36,832 nt of DNA from Candidatus Abyssobacteria bacterium SURF_17 (GCA_003598055.1 QZKI01000052.1:1-36832), one strand, 5' to 3'; positions 1 to 8,759 are shown, numbered from the stretch's first letter. The notes: generated by a model not told the origin, from the sequence alone. Translations and numbers: made by a program.

Positions 1-801
1 GAACTGCTCGAATATCTGGATGACGACCCGGAAACGCGCACCATCATCTTGTATCTCGAAGGAATCGAAGAACCACGCTCGGTCATGGAGACGGCGCGAA
101 GAGTGACGCGCCGCAAACCGATTGTCGGATTCAAGGTAGGTCAATCCGACGCTGCTCTGCAGGCCGTACAGTCACATACGGGCTCGCTGGCCGGCAATCA
201 CAGCCTGTATTACGCCGCGTTCGAGCAGGCAGGCATTGTGCCCGCTCATGACACCATCGAGTTGCTTGACGTCGCCAAGATTCTGAATATCGCCCCGCCG
301 GTGAAGGGCAACCGAGTTGCGGTCATGTCATTCCAGGCCGGGCCCGGTATTATGCTCACGGACCTGTGCGTGAGTCACGGGCTGGAAATGGCGCAGCTTT
401 CGGACAAAACCGTCAGATCACTGAAGCGCTTATGGCCGGACCTCACGATTCGCACGAATCCGGTGGACCTTGCCTTTGTCAGCGATATGGAGGTGTTTGG
501 TGATGCAGCGCGAATCGTCCTGAACGACGAAAACGTTGATGCGGTAATTGTCTTCTACCTGGATGTCATGTCGTTCTTCACCACGGCGCTTTCGGAGAAA
601 CTCGTGCCGCTGGCAAAGGAGATACGAAAGCCCATAGTTGTCTGCGCCAACTTTCCCGTCAAGCTGTCTTCTGCGGAGACTGCTGAAGGTCTTGCAAGAT
701 TCGAGGACAGCGGCATTCCCGTCTACCCACTTCCCGCGCGAGCGGTCAAGGCCCTCAAAGGCATGGTACGCCGCGGCAGGATAGAAGCTGCGCTCGCGTG
801 A
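1..801 (+). CDS. Acyl-CoA synthetase (ADP-forming), alpha-type part, 5' truncated by window edge
   Basis: The reading frame is open from base 1, so the start lies outside the window; 266 codons remain. The visible part begins with residues typical of the CoA-ligase half of ADP-forming acetate/acyl-CoA synthetases (a YLEGIEEPR stretch, then the KVGQSD and SHTGSLAG motifs near residues 45-64). The family converts acyl-CoA, ADP and phosphate to the free acid, CoA and ATP, and is common in fermenters of amino acids. The protein stops after the second CoA-ligase subdomain, with no ATP-grasp domain, so it is probably a separate alpha subunit; a beta subunit would have to be elsewhere. It is convergent with the next gene, with 3 bases between the stop codons. 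Family assignment is secure; the acyl substrate is unknown. Confidence 0.85.
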   Translation, partial: ELLEYLDDDPETRTIILYLEGIEEPRSVMETARRVTRRKPIVGFKVGQSDAALQAVQSHTGSLAGNHSLYYAAFEQAGIVPAHDTIELLDVAKILNIAPPVKGNRVAVMSFQAGPGIMLTDLCVSHGLEMAQLSDKTVRSLKRLWPDLTIRTNPVDLAFVSDMEVFGDAARIVLNDENVDAVIVFYLDVMSFFTTALSEKLVPLAKEIRKPIVVCANFPVKLSSAETAEGLARFEDSGIPVYPLPARAVKALKGMVRRGRIEAALA

Positions 802-804
802 CTA

Positions 805-1215
805 TCAGACCTTCTCCGCATACACCTTGAACAACACCCGCCCCAATCCGCCGTGCATTGCGCCGGTATCAATGCATTGGACGTGGTTGAAGATGTATTT
901 GTTCGGGTCTTCGCCATTGACGATTGCCGAAAGCATCGCGCGGATGGCGGTATTCAGCGGCGTGATGGCGTCGGTGCACACGTTGGCGGCGGTCGTCTCA
1001 TCTTTGTTCAGCATGGTGGCATTGAACACGAGCTTGTCGCCGGGTTTATAGAACGCGAAGCAATTCTCCGCCTCGACGACTTCCGCAACGATTTTGTAGC
1101 CCATGAGCGCCACACTGTTCTCAAGCATACGCTCCATGCCGGGAGACAGCTTGTCCAACTCTGCGTCGCTGATCCCGATCATGCCTTTGACCATTTCGCG
1201 TGTTGCCTCGTCCAT
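805..1215 (-). CDS. Small Cys-containing protein, TIGR04076-like
   Basis: A 136-residue soluble protein with cysteines at 52, 80 and 114 and the sequence HVQCIDTG followed by a strand ending VLFKVYAEKV. The spacing of a Cys-rich first strand (YKIVAEVVEAENCFAFYKPGDKL region, residues 40-62), a central Cys and a C-terminal Cys-x-D resembles the TIGR04076 group of small uncharacterised proteins, here with an extra helical N-terminus of about 38 residues. An AGGA element lies about 9 bases before the ATG. The upstream DNA contains an imperfect AT-rich palindrome (ATGGT/ACCAT arms near 1302-1317) that could be an operator. Function is unknown; the family link is from memory of the pattern, not from a search. 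Confidence 0.65.
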   Translation of the reverse strand: MDEATREMVKGMIGISDAELDKLSPGMERMLENSVALMGYKIVAEVVEAENCFAFYKPGDKLVFNATMLNKDETTAANVCTDAITPLNTAIRAMLSAIVNGEDPNKYIFNHVQCIDTGAMHGGLGRVLFKVYAEKV

Positions 1216-1480
1216 GTGCTCATTCCTTTCTTTGTTTCATTTTGACGTTATCGCTCATGAATTCCTTAGTATTCATGCGAGACGCGTGTTGTTTATACTA
1301 ATGGTTTGAATACCATAATACTACTTGCTGCTTCACCAGATTGCAAGCGCGGACTTGTTGTCGTCGAGGGCGCCGAGAGATTCGACGTAAGAGCGTTTAT
1401 GCTGACTAAAGAAACATGGCTTCCCAATGGCTCATACGGAGTCAAGCTGATACCCGGCACGTGTACAGCCTTGCGTCCAT

Positions 1481-3088
1481 TCAGCGAGTGTGGAACACCG
1501 TCGGAAAGAGCTCCTTGTTGGTATGCGGGATGAAGAGGGCGGCGTTAAGCCGATTCATGAATTCGTTGTCAGTCGTAAGCTGGATATACGCGGCCTTGCG
1601 GCGGATGGACTCCACTTCTTCCCGAAGCCCATAAGAGACAAGCATTAGACATGCTCCTATCCCGGCGCTGTTGCCAAGAACGCGAAATCGCTCCAATGGA
1701 ATATCCGGAAGCATTCCAATCGTGATTGCGCTCCCGGGGTCGACATGCTCGCCGAAGCTGCCGGCGACGAAGAAGGTTTCGAGGTCGCTGAAAGCGACGC
1801 CGAGGCGTTCGGTCACCAGCGCAAGAGCCGTATACATGGCTCCCTTCGCACGCAAGAGATTGCCTATGTCCAGCTCGTCGACGATGATATCTTTCGGCCC
1901 TTCGCCCTTCTCAGCTAAGACGACGGCGAAACCTTTTACTCCATCTGCTGTTCTGATACGGGGAACATCCAAATGGTCCGCAAACCTGCCCTTCGGGTCG
2001 ATCGCCTTTGAGAGAAACAATTCCGCCACGAGCTCGATAAGGCCTGACCCGCAGATGCCTTCGGGAGGCCTGTTGCCGATAACCTCGAACGAGGGCTCCA
2101 GTGTCTCCCGGTCGAGCCGAATTTTTTCAATAGCGCTCGCTGTGGCTCGCATGCCTGCTTTTGCGCCGCCGCTCTCGAGTGCCGGACCAGCCGCCCCTGC
2201 GCACACGACGAGCCAGTCACGATTGCCCAGCACGATTTCTGCATTCGTCCCGACATCCACTAGCAGAGAGATGTCCTTGCTCTTGTGCATGCCCGACGCG
2301 AGTATTCCCGCAACCACATCTCCGCCGAAATAGTTGCTCAGACCGGGGAACACGTAGACGGGCGCGTCCGGATGAGCATTCACGCCGATTTCCTTTGCCC
2401 TGAACAGCGGCGGCCGGCTGACCACGGGCACGTACGGCTCCCGACAGAGATGATAGGGGTTCAAACCGAGAACCAAATGCGTCATGGTGGGATTTCCTGC
2501 CATGCTGACAGCATAAATATCATGCGGAGCAACGCCGCACGAATCGGCCAGACGGCCTATGCCTCGATTGATCCCCTCGAGCGCCAGCTTCTGCATTGTT
2601 TCCAGCCCTGCGGGTCCTTGGCAGAAATGAATTCGTGTGAGAATGTCTTCACCATGGATGGTTTGGGGATTCTCGATGACGAGCCTGTTCAGGATTTCTC
2701 CTGCCGTAATGTTGACTAGGTAAAGGCTGAGGGTGGTTGTTCCGACATCTATTGCAAGGCCCAGGCAATCGCTCTCATCGTGCCCCTTGCGCACATCGAT
2801 AAGCTCGTAATGGGAATCGGTCTGGGCAACAACAGCCGTAAGTCGAAATGAAGTTTCCCTCAGCGTGTGGCTGATTCGCTGCAGTACTCTGAGAGGCGCC
2901 TTGATATTTTCGGGAATTATTTCTCGGGTCGGGGTGATACGGATGAGTTCAGCGATTAACCGGTCAACGTCACCCGTCGGGTCTTGAAGCGTCGGCGCCC
3001 GAAGACTCATATAATGCTTCCGTACTATCGGGTCAGGAACCCACTGTACATGGACCCAATCTCGCAGATCTTGCCGGGTGGCTCGCAT
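1481..3088 (-). CDS. RACo-like ASKHA ATPase without the ferredoxin domain
   Basis: A 535-residue protein of the DUF4445/RACo type. RACo proteins use ATP to reductively reactivate the corrinoid cofactor of methyl-transfer proteins. Residues 17-105 match the linker and middle domain. The ASKHA core starts at residue 108, with phosphate loops IDVGTTT (113-119) and VDVGTNAE (277-284), the GICGSGL turn (344-350) and an AGSFG motif near the C-terminus; the end, with its FIPHT stretch, is typical of the family. Canonical RACo is about 630 residues and carries an N-terminal [2Fe-2S] domain. Here an in-frame stop lies 3 codons before the ATG at 3088 and no Cys-rich sequence precedes it, so the domain is truly absent from this gene. 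No methyltransferase or corrinoid protein gene is visible nearby, so the client is unknown. Confidence 0.85.
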   Translation of the reverse strand: MRATRQDLRDWVHVQWVPDPIVRKHYMSLRAPTLQDPTGDVDRLIAELIRITPTREIIPENIKAPLRVLQRISHTLRETSFRLTAVVAQTDSHYELIDVRKGHDESDCLGLAIDVGTTTLSLYLVNITAGEILNRLVIENPQTIHGEDILTRIHFCQGPAGLETMQKLALEGINRGIGRLADSCGVAPHDIYAVSMAGNPTMTHLVLGLNPYHLCREPYVPVVSRPPLFRAKEIGVNAHPDAPVYVFPGLSNYFGGDVVAGILASGMHKSKDISLLVDVGTNAEIVLGNRDWLVVCAGAAGPALESGGAKAGMRATASAIEKIRLDRETLEPSFEVIGNRPPEGICGSGLIELVAELFLSKAIDPKGRFADHLDVPRIRTADGVKGFAVVLAEKGEGPKDIIVDELDIGNLLRAKGAMYTALALVTERLGVAFSDLETFFVAGSFGEHVDPGSAITIGMLPDIPLERFRVLGNSAGIGACLMLVSYGLREEVESIRRKAAYIQLTTDNEFMNRLNAALFIPHTNKELFPTVFHTR

Positions 3089-3106
3089 GGCATCTCATGG
3101 TTGATT

Positions 3107-3243
3107 GCGGAAATTTCGCGACATATAGGAGAGGGCCAAAAGTGATTCTTGTAGGGCCGAATTCATTCGGCCAAGAACCCAAAATGGCCAATGCGAATGA
3201 ATTCGCACCTACAGACCGTCCCCACAAATATCGCGAAATTTTG
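3107..3243. repeat. Nested inverted repeats between tautomerase and RACo-like genes
   Basis: The outer arms are AAATTTCGCGA at 3111-3121 and its exact reverse complement at 3231-3241. Inside lies a second element bounded by TGTAGG (3150) and CCTACA (3208-3213), whose arms contain GAATTCATTCG at 3159-3169 and its exact complement at 3194-3204. The inner part belongs to the TGTAGG family seen at five other places in the window. No coding capacity. Confidence 0.8.
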
Positions 3244-3253
3244 CAGGTAAGCG

Positions 3254-3484
3254 CTAGCTCTCAAGAAGCGCTTTGAGCAGCTCCAGGCTTGAAGGCGCTC
3301 CGCCGATACCCCAGTTAGCCGCGGGAACCTCCTCAATCACGCACCACGTGTACGGCTGGAGTTTTTCTTTGGGATAAGGCCTCGCTTCGATTTCGGCCAC
3401 AACCTCGGTCACGCGTGCTATCATCTCGGTCTTCTTCTCTTCCGTCAAAGCCCCTTCGAACACCTTGATCTGAATAAGCGGCAT
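3254..3484 (-). CDS. 4-oxalocrotonate tautomerase family protein
   Basis: A 76-residue protein starting Met-Pro-Leu-Ile, so that after methionine removal Pro-1 is the catalytic base, as in 4-oxalocrotonate tautomerase and its relatives. The internal NWGIGG motif (near residues 57-62) also fits. I chose the ATG at 3484, not an upstream in-frame start at 3526, because GGGAGG lies 5-6 bases before it and because the catalytic proline must be residue 2. These enzymes form small oligomers and catalyse keto-enol tautomerisation; the substrate cannot be told. Transcribed towards the RACo-like gene, from which it is separated by an inverted-repeat element, so co-transcription is uncertain. Confidence 0.85.
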   Translation of the reverse strand: MPLIQIKVFEGALTEEKKTEMIARVTEVVAEIEARPYPKEKLQPYTWCVIEEVPAANWGIGGAPSSLELLKALLES

Positions 3485-3683
3485 AGCGGCCTCCCTTTCG
3501 CTTCTAGATTCGTATACCGAAGCCAATATAGCACGCGAGAGGGTGGTTTCACAATACGCTCCACAAGATTACTGGGCGCGTGCGGGGACTACAGCGTCCG
3601 GCGGGACACATCGCGCGGTGGGAAGCCTCTCCGCCACGAAGAGCTAGCATTGCATGGAGACAACCAAGAGAAGTTCTGACTCA

Positions 3684-3974
3684 TCATCCCCCGGGGGAAT
3701 ATTCCGTCGCGTTGCGGAGATACGTCTCCGCATGCGCTGTCTCTTCCACTCCCGTATAGTACAAGGCGCTCGCATTTATACCGCTTTCGCGCACAAATGT
3801 TGCGATCTGCTTAATCGGCGGCAATTGCTGCACTAAGGGAGCGACAACGAATACGAATACCCACAGAACGAAGAGCGAAAGAAAGAGACGCGCCCATCGG
3901 CGGGCCACAGTGGACGGGCAAACCTTCCTTTCGAGCTCTCCATCGGTTGTATTGCAGTTTGGACGCACTCTCAT
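3684..3974 (-). CDS. Small single-pass membrane protein next to exporter
   Basis: A 96-residue protein with a basic N-terminus (RRWAR at about 25-29), one strong transmembrane segment (about residues 29-50, FLSLFVLWVFVFVVAPLV) and a soluble tail of about 45 residues. I do not recognise a family. Its ATG overlaps the stop codon of the upstream exporter gene by 4 bases, which implies translational coupling and suggests an accessory subunit or a partner of that transporter. The topology prediction (N-terminus in, tail out) follows from the positive-inside rule and is inference. Confidence 0.6.
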   Translation of the reverse strand: MRVRPNCNTTDGELERKVCPSTVARRWARLFLSLFVLWVFVFVVAPLVQQLPPIKQIATFVRESGINASALYYTGVEETAHAETYLRNATEYSPGG

Positions 3975-5758
3975 ATCTTGGCGGTGATTTGTGGAAATAC
4001 TTTGTAGAACATTATGTAGGCCATGGTCAGTGTAAGAATCAGATTAAATGATTGCCCGCATACATACAGGATGAGCGGCTTGCCGCCCTTGAAATGATGC
4101 GCGAGTTCGCGGAAATTGGTGGCTAGGCCTATACTCGTGAACGCGAGGCAGAAGAACCAATCTCTGAGAAGGGTTGCAAAGCCACGTAAAACGCCTTGGT
4201 CCAGCATGACATCGGCAACATCATTTCCCATTGACTCGTAGAACAGGGAAAATATAATTGACGCAGCGATAAACCCAAGCACGAATTTGGGGAAACGGTG
4301 CCAAATTTCCATAGCGCGCACTCTTTGCCCCGGAGCACACTCGACTCTCGCGCACCAGTATACGGCGACACAAAAGGCAATGACTCCAATGAGCATGTTC
4401 TGGATCATTTTGACAGTTGCCGCTACATAGAGTGCGCGGTCGCTCAGAAATGCGCCTGCCGCCGCAACAGCTCCGGTTGCATCGATGGTCCCACCCATCC
4501 AGGCGCCGCCCAACACATGGGGCATGCCGACGGCCTTGATGAATGTGGGCATGACCACCATCATGATAGCGGTGAACATCATTGACAATCCGACAGAAAG
4601 GGTAAGTTCCTCTTTCTTGGCCCTGCATGCAGCCGCTGTCGCGATTGCGGCCGATACGCCACAGACCGACATATCTGCCGATATCGTAATGTTCAGTGTC
4701 TTCGAGGTTATCTTGAGTACTTTCTGCCCGAAGATGAATGTACTGACGAGCACAATAGGCGTAACTATCCACGCGACGAAGATACCGGGAATCCCGATGG
4801 CAAGGATTTTGCCAAACAATATTTCTGCTCCGAGGAGCACGAGCCCTGTCTTGATGTAATATTCCACCTGTACTGCGGGCATCACCCATCTCGGAGTGCC
4901 GACGGTATTACTGATGATGAGCCCGAAGATAATCGCCCAAAGAGCATAACCGAACCCATATTCCTTCATGGTGGCTTGGCCTTCCATCATATATGCGAGC
5001 ACGGCCACTATGAAAACGAAGACAAACGCGGGGAAAAACTTCTTCAAAGAACATCCCATCAGCTTGATGCCGACGCTGAAGAAAACTGCCAGAACAACCA
5101 TTAAGCCTGCCAAATAGGGAAATTGGTTGTAAGGTTTTACCGAGGTCTTCTTCCTCGCATCGGATGCCTGTCGGTTTGCCTGACGCCAATCGTCTATCGC
5201 GGCCGTGGCGCCTTCATTGAGTTGATGACTTTCGAAGTTAGCCGATTCCGCCGCCAATTCTGCTCCCGCCGCCCGTGCTAACGCGGCTTCCTTTTTCGCC
5301 TTCGCCTCCTCGTATTTCAGCGCTGCCTTTGCTTTCCTGACTTCGGCCTGTTCTGCATTCAGGATGAACGCCTGCAGTGGATTGCTGGTCCACCCATGCG
5401 GTTTGTTCGTGAATGTCGTGATTGTTTTGCCCAAAGGTTCATCCATCGCCTTGGGCTTGCGCTTCGCATCTGTTGCCTTATACCACGCAACCGTCTTGAA
5501 TGGCGCCCGTTCCGCCTCGCGTTTCAATATGGAATTGGCCTCCGCGATCTTTTCGTTCATCCCTTTGGGAGCACGCGGAAGATAAATCAGCAACCCGACA
5601 ATGAGTATGATAAAGCCAAGCCAAATCGCCAGATAATCTTCCTTTTTCCAGAGGTCCGACCATTGGGACGTGGCACGCTCAACAACGACGTCCGTGCCCT
5701 CGTTTATTTCCTGTCGGACAATTTCATCAGGTTCTGTCGGGGACATGTCCGCTGGCAT
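3971..5758 (-). CDS. YeiH-family putative sulfate exporter with long N-terminal extension
   Basis: A 595-residue membrane protein. The C-terminal two thirds (from about residue 215) carry the ten or so hydrophobic segments and the conserved stretches of the YeiH/UPF0324 family (GLIISNTVG, KTGLVLLGAEILF, SADMSVCGVSAAIA, GGTIDATGAVAAAG, FTSIGLATNFREL). The N-terminal part has a cytoplasmic acidic tail, one membrane helix (about 44-62), then about 140 residues of Ala/Lys/Glu-rich, probably helical or coiled-coil sequence before the next helix. That extension is absent from the roughly 350-residue E. coli-type proteins. A strong GAGGAGGAG Shine-Dalgarno lies 3 bases before the ATG. The family name 'sulfate exporter' is a prediction, not an established activity; the substrate is unknown. 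Confidence 0.85.
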   Translation of the reverse strand: MPADMSPTEPDEIVRQEINEGTDVVVERATSQWSDLWKKEDYLAIWLGFIILIVGLLIYLPRAPKGMNEKIAEANSILKREAERAPFKTVAWYKATDAKRKPKAMDEPLGKTITTFTNKPHGWTSNPLQAFILNAEQAEVRKAKAALKYEEAKAKKEAALARAAGAELAAESANFESHQLNEGATAAIDDWRQANRQASDARKKTSVKPYNQFPYLAGLMVVLAVFFSVGIKLMGCSLKKFFPAFVFVFIVAVLAYMMEGQATMKEYGFGYALWAIIFGLIISNTVGTPRWVMPAVQVEYYIKTGLVLLGAEILFGKILAIGIPGIFVAWIVTPIVLVSTFIFGQKVLKITSKTLNITISADMSVCGVSAAIATAAACRAKKEELTLSVGLSMMFTAIMMVVMPTFIKAVGMPHVLGGAWMGGTIDATGAVAAAGAFLSDRALYVAATVKMIQNMLIGVIAFCVAVYWCARVECAPGQRVRAMEIWHRFPKFVLGFIAASIIFSLFYESMGNDVADVMLDQGVLRGFATLLRDWFFCLAFTSIGLATNFRELAHHFKGGKPLILYVCGQSFNLILTLTMAYIMFYKVFPQITAKI

Positions 5759-6109
5759 AATCTCCTCCTCAGCCTTGGGAGGCGCAATTACCTCGCATGA
5801 GGCGTTTACCTCCTAAGCTTCTCCCTATGCCTTATGCTGCCTCCCTTTTATCATCTTTTATCACTACCATGGCAAACGAGTCAATATGAAGGGGTCCTGG
5901 ATTCTTCTCCATCACAGGTGATTGACGCATACCATCTTTCAGGAGGCGAGTCCATCGGACAAGAAACGGATTCATCTCTAACCCGAAGAAACGGAGACGC
6001 TCGCTTTGCGCTGTTGCGCGCGACATCACATCAAAATGGTTTGGACATACTCTTCAGGGAAGCGTTGCAGCCAGTTTCGCACCGTGGTGACTTCGGATTT
6101 CCTGCGTCA
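5759..6109. other. Intergenic region, no gene recognised
   Basis: About 350 bases between the start of the exporter gene and the 3' end of ymdB, both on the minus strand. Open frames here lack ribosome binding sites and family resemblance. It must hold the promoter of the exporter gene, but I see no convincing -35/-10 pair. Confidence 0.5.
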
Positions 6110-6892
6110 TTAACCGTAGTGCTGCGAGATACGCTCGATGCTAAGAGCGCGACCGTTGGTGTCATCAATGTGGACTACGACTGCGTGGAACTGGAGATTC
6201 TCAGTTGCCACTTCAAATCGAGAGTGAACGCCGGTGACGAAGCGGGTAAGCACTTCTTCTTTCCTCATGCCGATGATCCCGTCATGCGGGCCGGTCATGC
6301 CGACGTCGGTGATGTAGGCGGTTCCTTGAGGAAGTATCCGCTCATCGGCAGTCTGAATGTGGGTGTGCGTTCCGAGCACCGCCGACACCTTTCCGTCGAG
6401 ATACCAGCCCATGGCCACCTTCTCCGATGTGGCTTCGGCATGCATGTCGACAATTATGGTGGTCGTCTGCGTTCTTAACTGCTCGACAAGTTCCAGTCCC
6501 GAGCGAAATGGACAGTCGTTCGCATCCATGTAAATGCGACCGACCAAATTCAGCACCGCCGCGCGTCTTCCGCCCGCGAACGTATGGACAAGGCACCTTG
6601 CGCCGGGGCTGGCAGGCGGATAGTTCGCCGGTCGCACGATATTGTCAAGCGAGTCTATTCCCTTGACGAGCTCCGACCTCCGCCACGTGTGGTTGCCCAT
6701 GGTGACGATTTGAACACCATGCCTGGTGATCTCACGGACGAGTTCCGGCGTAGCGCCCAATCCGCCCGCGAGATTCTCGCCGTTGGCAATGGTCAGGTCG
6801 GGGGTGTACTGTTGTTTGAGCGATGGAAGGTGTTCGCGGAGGATGCGTCGGCCGGGCTCACCCACAACGTCGCCAATGAAGAGGATTCGCAC
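6110..6892 (-). CDS. ymdB: YmdB-family metallophosphoesterase (2',3'-cyclic-nucleotide phosphodiesterase)
   Basis: A 260-residue TIGR00282-type calcineurin-like phosphoesterase. The dimetal ligands are visible: FIGDVVG near the N-terminus, the ANGEN motif, the GNHTW motif and the THTHIQTAD motif near residues 175-185. B. subtilis YmdB hydrolyses 2',3'-cAMP in vitro and affects biofilm gene expression. I prefer the GTG at 6892 (MRILFIGD) to the in-frame GTG at 6898, because AAAAGGGG lies 5 bases before 6892 but directly abuts 6898. It follows rny, the common pairing of an endoribonuclease with a cyclic-nucleotide phosphodiesterase, but an intrinsic terminator lies between them, so expression may be only partly coupled. 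Confidence 0.92.
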   Translation of the reverse strand: MRILFIGDVVGEPGRRILREHLPSLKQQYTPDLTIANGENLAGGLGATPELVREITRHGVQIVTMGNHTWRRSELVKGIDSLDNIVRPANYPPASPGARCLVHTFAGGRRAAVLNLVGRIYMDANDCPFRSGLELVEQLRTQTTTIIVDMHAEATSEKVAMGWYLDGKVSAVLGTHTHIQTADERILPQGTAYITDVGMTGPHDGIIGMRKEEVLTRFVTGVHSRFEVATENLQFHAVVVHIDDTNGRALSIERISQHYG

Positions 6893-6920
6893 AGGCACCC
6901 CTTTTCATGTGGGTAAAAAG

Positions 6921-6952
6921 AAAAAAGCCCCTCCCCTCCGGAAGGGGCTTTT
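6921..6952 (-). terminator. Rho-independent terminator after rny
   Basis: The arms AAAAGCCCCT (6923-6932) and AGGGGCTTTT (6943-6952) form a 10-bp stem. Read on the minus strand, the hairpin starts 11 bases after the rny stop and runs into a T-rich stretch (six T, then CTTTTT), as expected for termination of rny transcripts before ymdB. Confidence 0.8.
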
Positions 6953-6963
6953 GAACCGATGAA

Positions 6964-8550
6964 CTATTTTGCATATTCGACCGAACGGGTCTCACGGATG
7001 CAGGTTATCTTGATCTGACCGGGGTATTCAAGTTCCTGTTCGATCTTCTTGGTTATCTCGCGTGCGAGCTGCGCCATCTCGGCATCGCTCACCTTCTCCG
7101 GCTCGATGATAACGCGAATCTCGCGCCCTGCCTGGATTGCATACGTCTTATCGACGCCGACGAAGCCCTCGGCTATGTGCTCGAGCTTCTCCAGCCGCTT
7201 AACGTACGTTTCGAGCGTTTCACGGCGAGCGCCCGGGCGCGCGGCCGACAGGGCGTCGCCCGCCTGGGTGAGCACTGCAATCAACGAGGCAGGCGGCGAA
7301 TCGTTATGGTGTGCGTCAATCGCGTTGACGATGAGATCGCTCTCGTTAAATTTCTTCGCGAGTTGCGCTCCGATGCGCGCGTGGCTGCCTTCAACTTCAT
7401 GGTCCATCGCCTTGCCGATGTCATGCAAAAATCCCGCGCGCTTGGCTTGCTGCACGTTCAACCCGAGTTCCGCGGCCATGATCCCGCACACGAATGCGAC
7501 TTCCCTGGAGTGCTGCAGCACGTTCTGACCGTAGCTTGTCCGATATCTCAAACGCCCCATGAGCCTGATCTCTTCCGGATGCAGACCATGAACGCCGGTC
7601 TCGAGCGCCGCATTTTCCCCCTCCTCGCGGATGGTGGTTTCCATTTCCTCCTGGACCTTCGCGACAACCTCTTCGATCCGTGCAGGATGGATGCGACCGT
7701 CGGTTATCAACCGCTCGAGCGAAATACGCGCGATTTCGCGACGTATGGGGTCAAAGCCGGAGAGAATGACCGCTTCAGGAGTGTCATCTACGATGATGTC
7801 GATGCCGGTTGCATTCTCGAGGGCGCGAATGTTGCGGCCTTCTCGTCCGATGATCCGGCCTTTCATCTCGTCATTCGGCAGGGAGACCACCGAGACCGTG
7901 GACTCGACGACGTAATCGGCTGCGCACCGCTGAATGGCAGTGCAGATAATTTCCTTTGCCTTCTTTTCGGCGAGCTCGCGCGTTTCATCTTCCATCCTCT
8001 TCACGCGGAGCGCCGCCTCATGCTTCACCTGTTCCTCGAGTTGAGAAAGCAGAAGTTTCCTCGCGTCTGAAGCAGTAAGCCCTGAGAGACTCTGCAGCTT
8101 GTCACGCTGCTGGTCTATCAGCGATTGGAGTTCCTCGCGCATGCGCGTGACATTCTTCTCGCGGCCGGCCAGTTCCCTTTCTCTGCCGACGACCGAGCTT
8201 TCCTTGCGCTCGAGGAGTTCGACCTTCTTGTCAAGATTTTCCTCTCGCTGAATCAAGCGCTTTTCAAGCTCAAGGACTTCTTGCTTCCTTTCCCACGTCT
8301 CCTTCTCGAACTGTGTGCGCATCTTGAGGCGCTCATCTTTTATCTCGAGGAGCGCCTCTTTAATAATCGAGTTTGCCTCCTTTTGCGCATTCGCAGTAGT
8401 TCTGTCGGCTGCTTTTCGCGCTGAACTCAACTGTCGCTTGCCCAGTAAGAACCAGATTCCAAAGCAAATACACGTGATTAAGACCCCCGCGACCACCCCC
8501 ATGATGAGGGCTATACGGGGATCGCTGAGTGGATATTGACTGATATTCAC
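6964..8550 (-). CDS. rny: Ribonuclease Y
   Basis: A 528-residue protein with the full RNase Y architecture: an N-terminal membrane helix (about 14-36), a long charged coiled coil (about 40-205), a KH RNA-binding domain with [12 protein letters not shown] at 231-242, and an HD hydrolase domain with the catalytic His-Asp pair at 376-377 ([12 protein letters not shown]) and the AHHND motif near 413-417. It is an endoribonuclease that starts mRNA decay at the membrane. Length and motifs match the family (about 520 residues), so it should be active. It is the first protein gene after a consensus promoter about 200 bases upstream, and the intervening leader is predicted to be structured. Confidence 0.96.
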   Translation of the reverse strand: MNISQYPLSDPRIALIMGVVAGVLITCICFGIWFLLGKRQLSSARKAADRTTANAQKEANSIIKEALLEIKDERLKMRTQFEKETWERKQEVLELEKRLIQREENLDKKVELLERKESSVVGRERELAGREKNVTRMREELQSLIDQQRDKLQSLSGLTASDARKLLLSQLEEQVKHEAALRVKRMEDETRELAEKKAKEIICTAIQRCAADYVVESTVSVVSLPNDEMKGRIIGREGRNIRALENATGIDIIVDDTPEAVILSGFDPIRREIARISLERLITDGRIHPARIEEVVAKVQEEMETTIREEGENAALETGVHGLHPEEIRLMGRLRYRTSYGQNVLQHSREVAFVCGIMAAELGLNVQQAKRAGFLHDIGKAMDHEVEGSHARIGAQLAKKFNESDLIVNAIDAHHNDSPPASLIAVLTQAGDALSAARPGARRETLETYVKRLEKLEHIAEGFVGVDKTYAIQAGREIRVIIEPEKVSDAEMAQLAREITKKIEQELEYPGQIKITCIRETRSVEYAK

Positions 8551-8583
8551 GATGTCTATTTCCCTTCACCCCCCACAATATGT

Positions 8584-8757
8584 AAAAGGAGCGTTCGCCC
8601 CGCGCGGGGCGATATACTCCAGCCTCACAGAGCGGATGGAGCTTACTGCCCATCCTAAGACTATATGTTTCAAGAAGTTGTCTCAACATGCCAACCACGC
8701 AGGTACGAAGAAGCTCCCCCTCCCCATTAAACTACAACCTTTGTGACATAATTGTCA
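8584..8757 (-). ncRNA. Candidate structured RNA upstream of rny, possibly 6S-like
   Basis: The roughly 170 bases between a consensus promoter and rny can fold as one long structure. A closing stem pairs 8721-8713 (AGGGGGAGC) with 8592-8584 (GCTCCTTTT, with G-T pairs). A large bubble holds a small hairpin on the 5' side (GTTG/CAAC, 8687-8677) and a perfect palindrome, CGCCCCGCGCGGGGCG, on the 3' side (8611-8596). The terminal arm pairs 8666-8658 with 8620-8612 and ends in a GGATGG/CCATCC hairpin (8656-8635). Closing stem, open bubble and long terminal arm is the layout of 6S RNA, which in several bacterial groups is encoded next to rny or zapA. No coding frame with a ribosome binding site fits. 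It could instead be a 5' leader controlling rny. The sequence was not compared with any RNA model. Confidence 0.4.
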
Positions 8758-8759
8758 CA
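8742..8759. promoter_or_regulatory. 18-bp palindrome at the predicted transcription start
   Basis: TGTGACAATTATGTCACA is a perfect inverted repeat (6-base arms, 6-base centre) spanning the predicted start of the transcript upstream of rny. It resembles a Crp/Fnr-type half-site pair but with wider spacing than the 16-bp Crp consensus. Either a repressor operator or the first hairpin of the RNA. Confidence 0.45.

Noticed and set aside
853-1309. Plus-strand open frames opposite the small Cys-containing gene
   Set aside because: They are antisense to a better-supported gene with a ribosome binding site and a plausible family pattern.
5832-6029. 65-codon minus-strand frame between the exporter and ymdB
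   Set aside because: No Shine-Dalgarno and no recognisable sequence; the region reads as non-coding.
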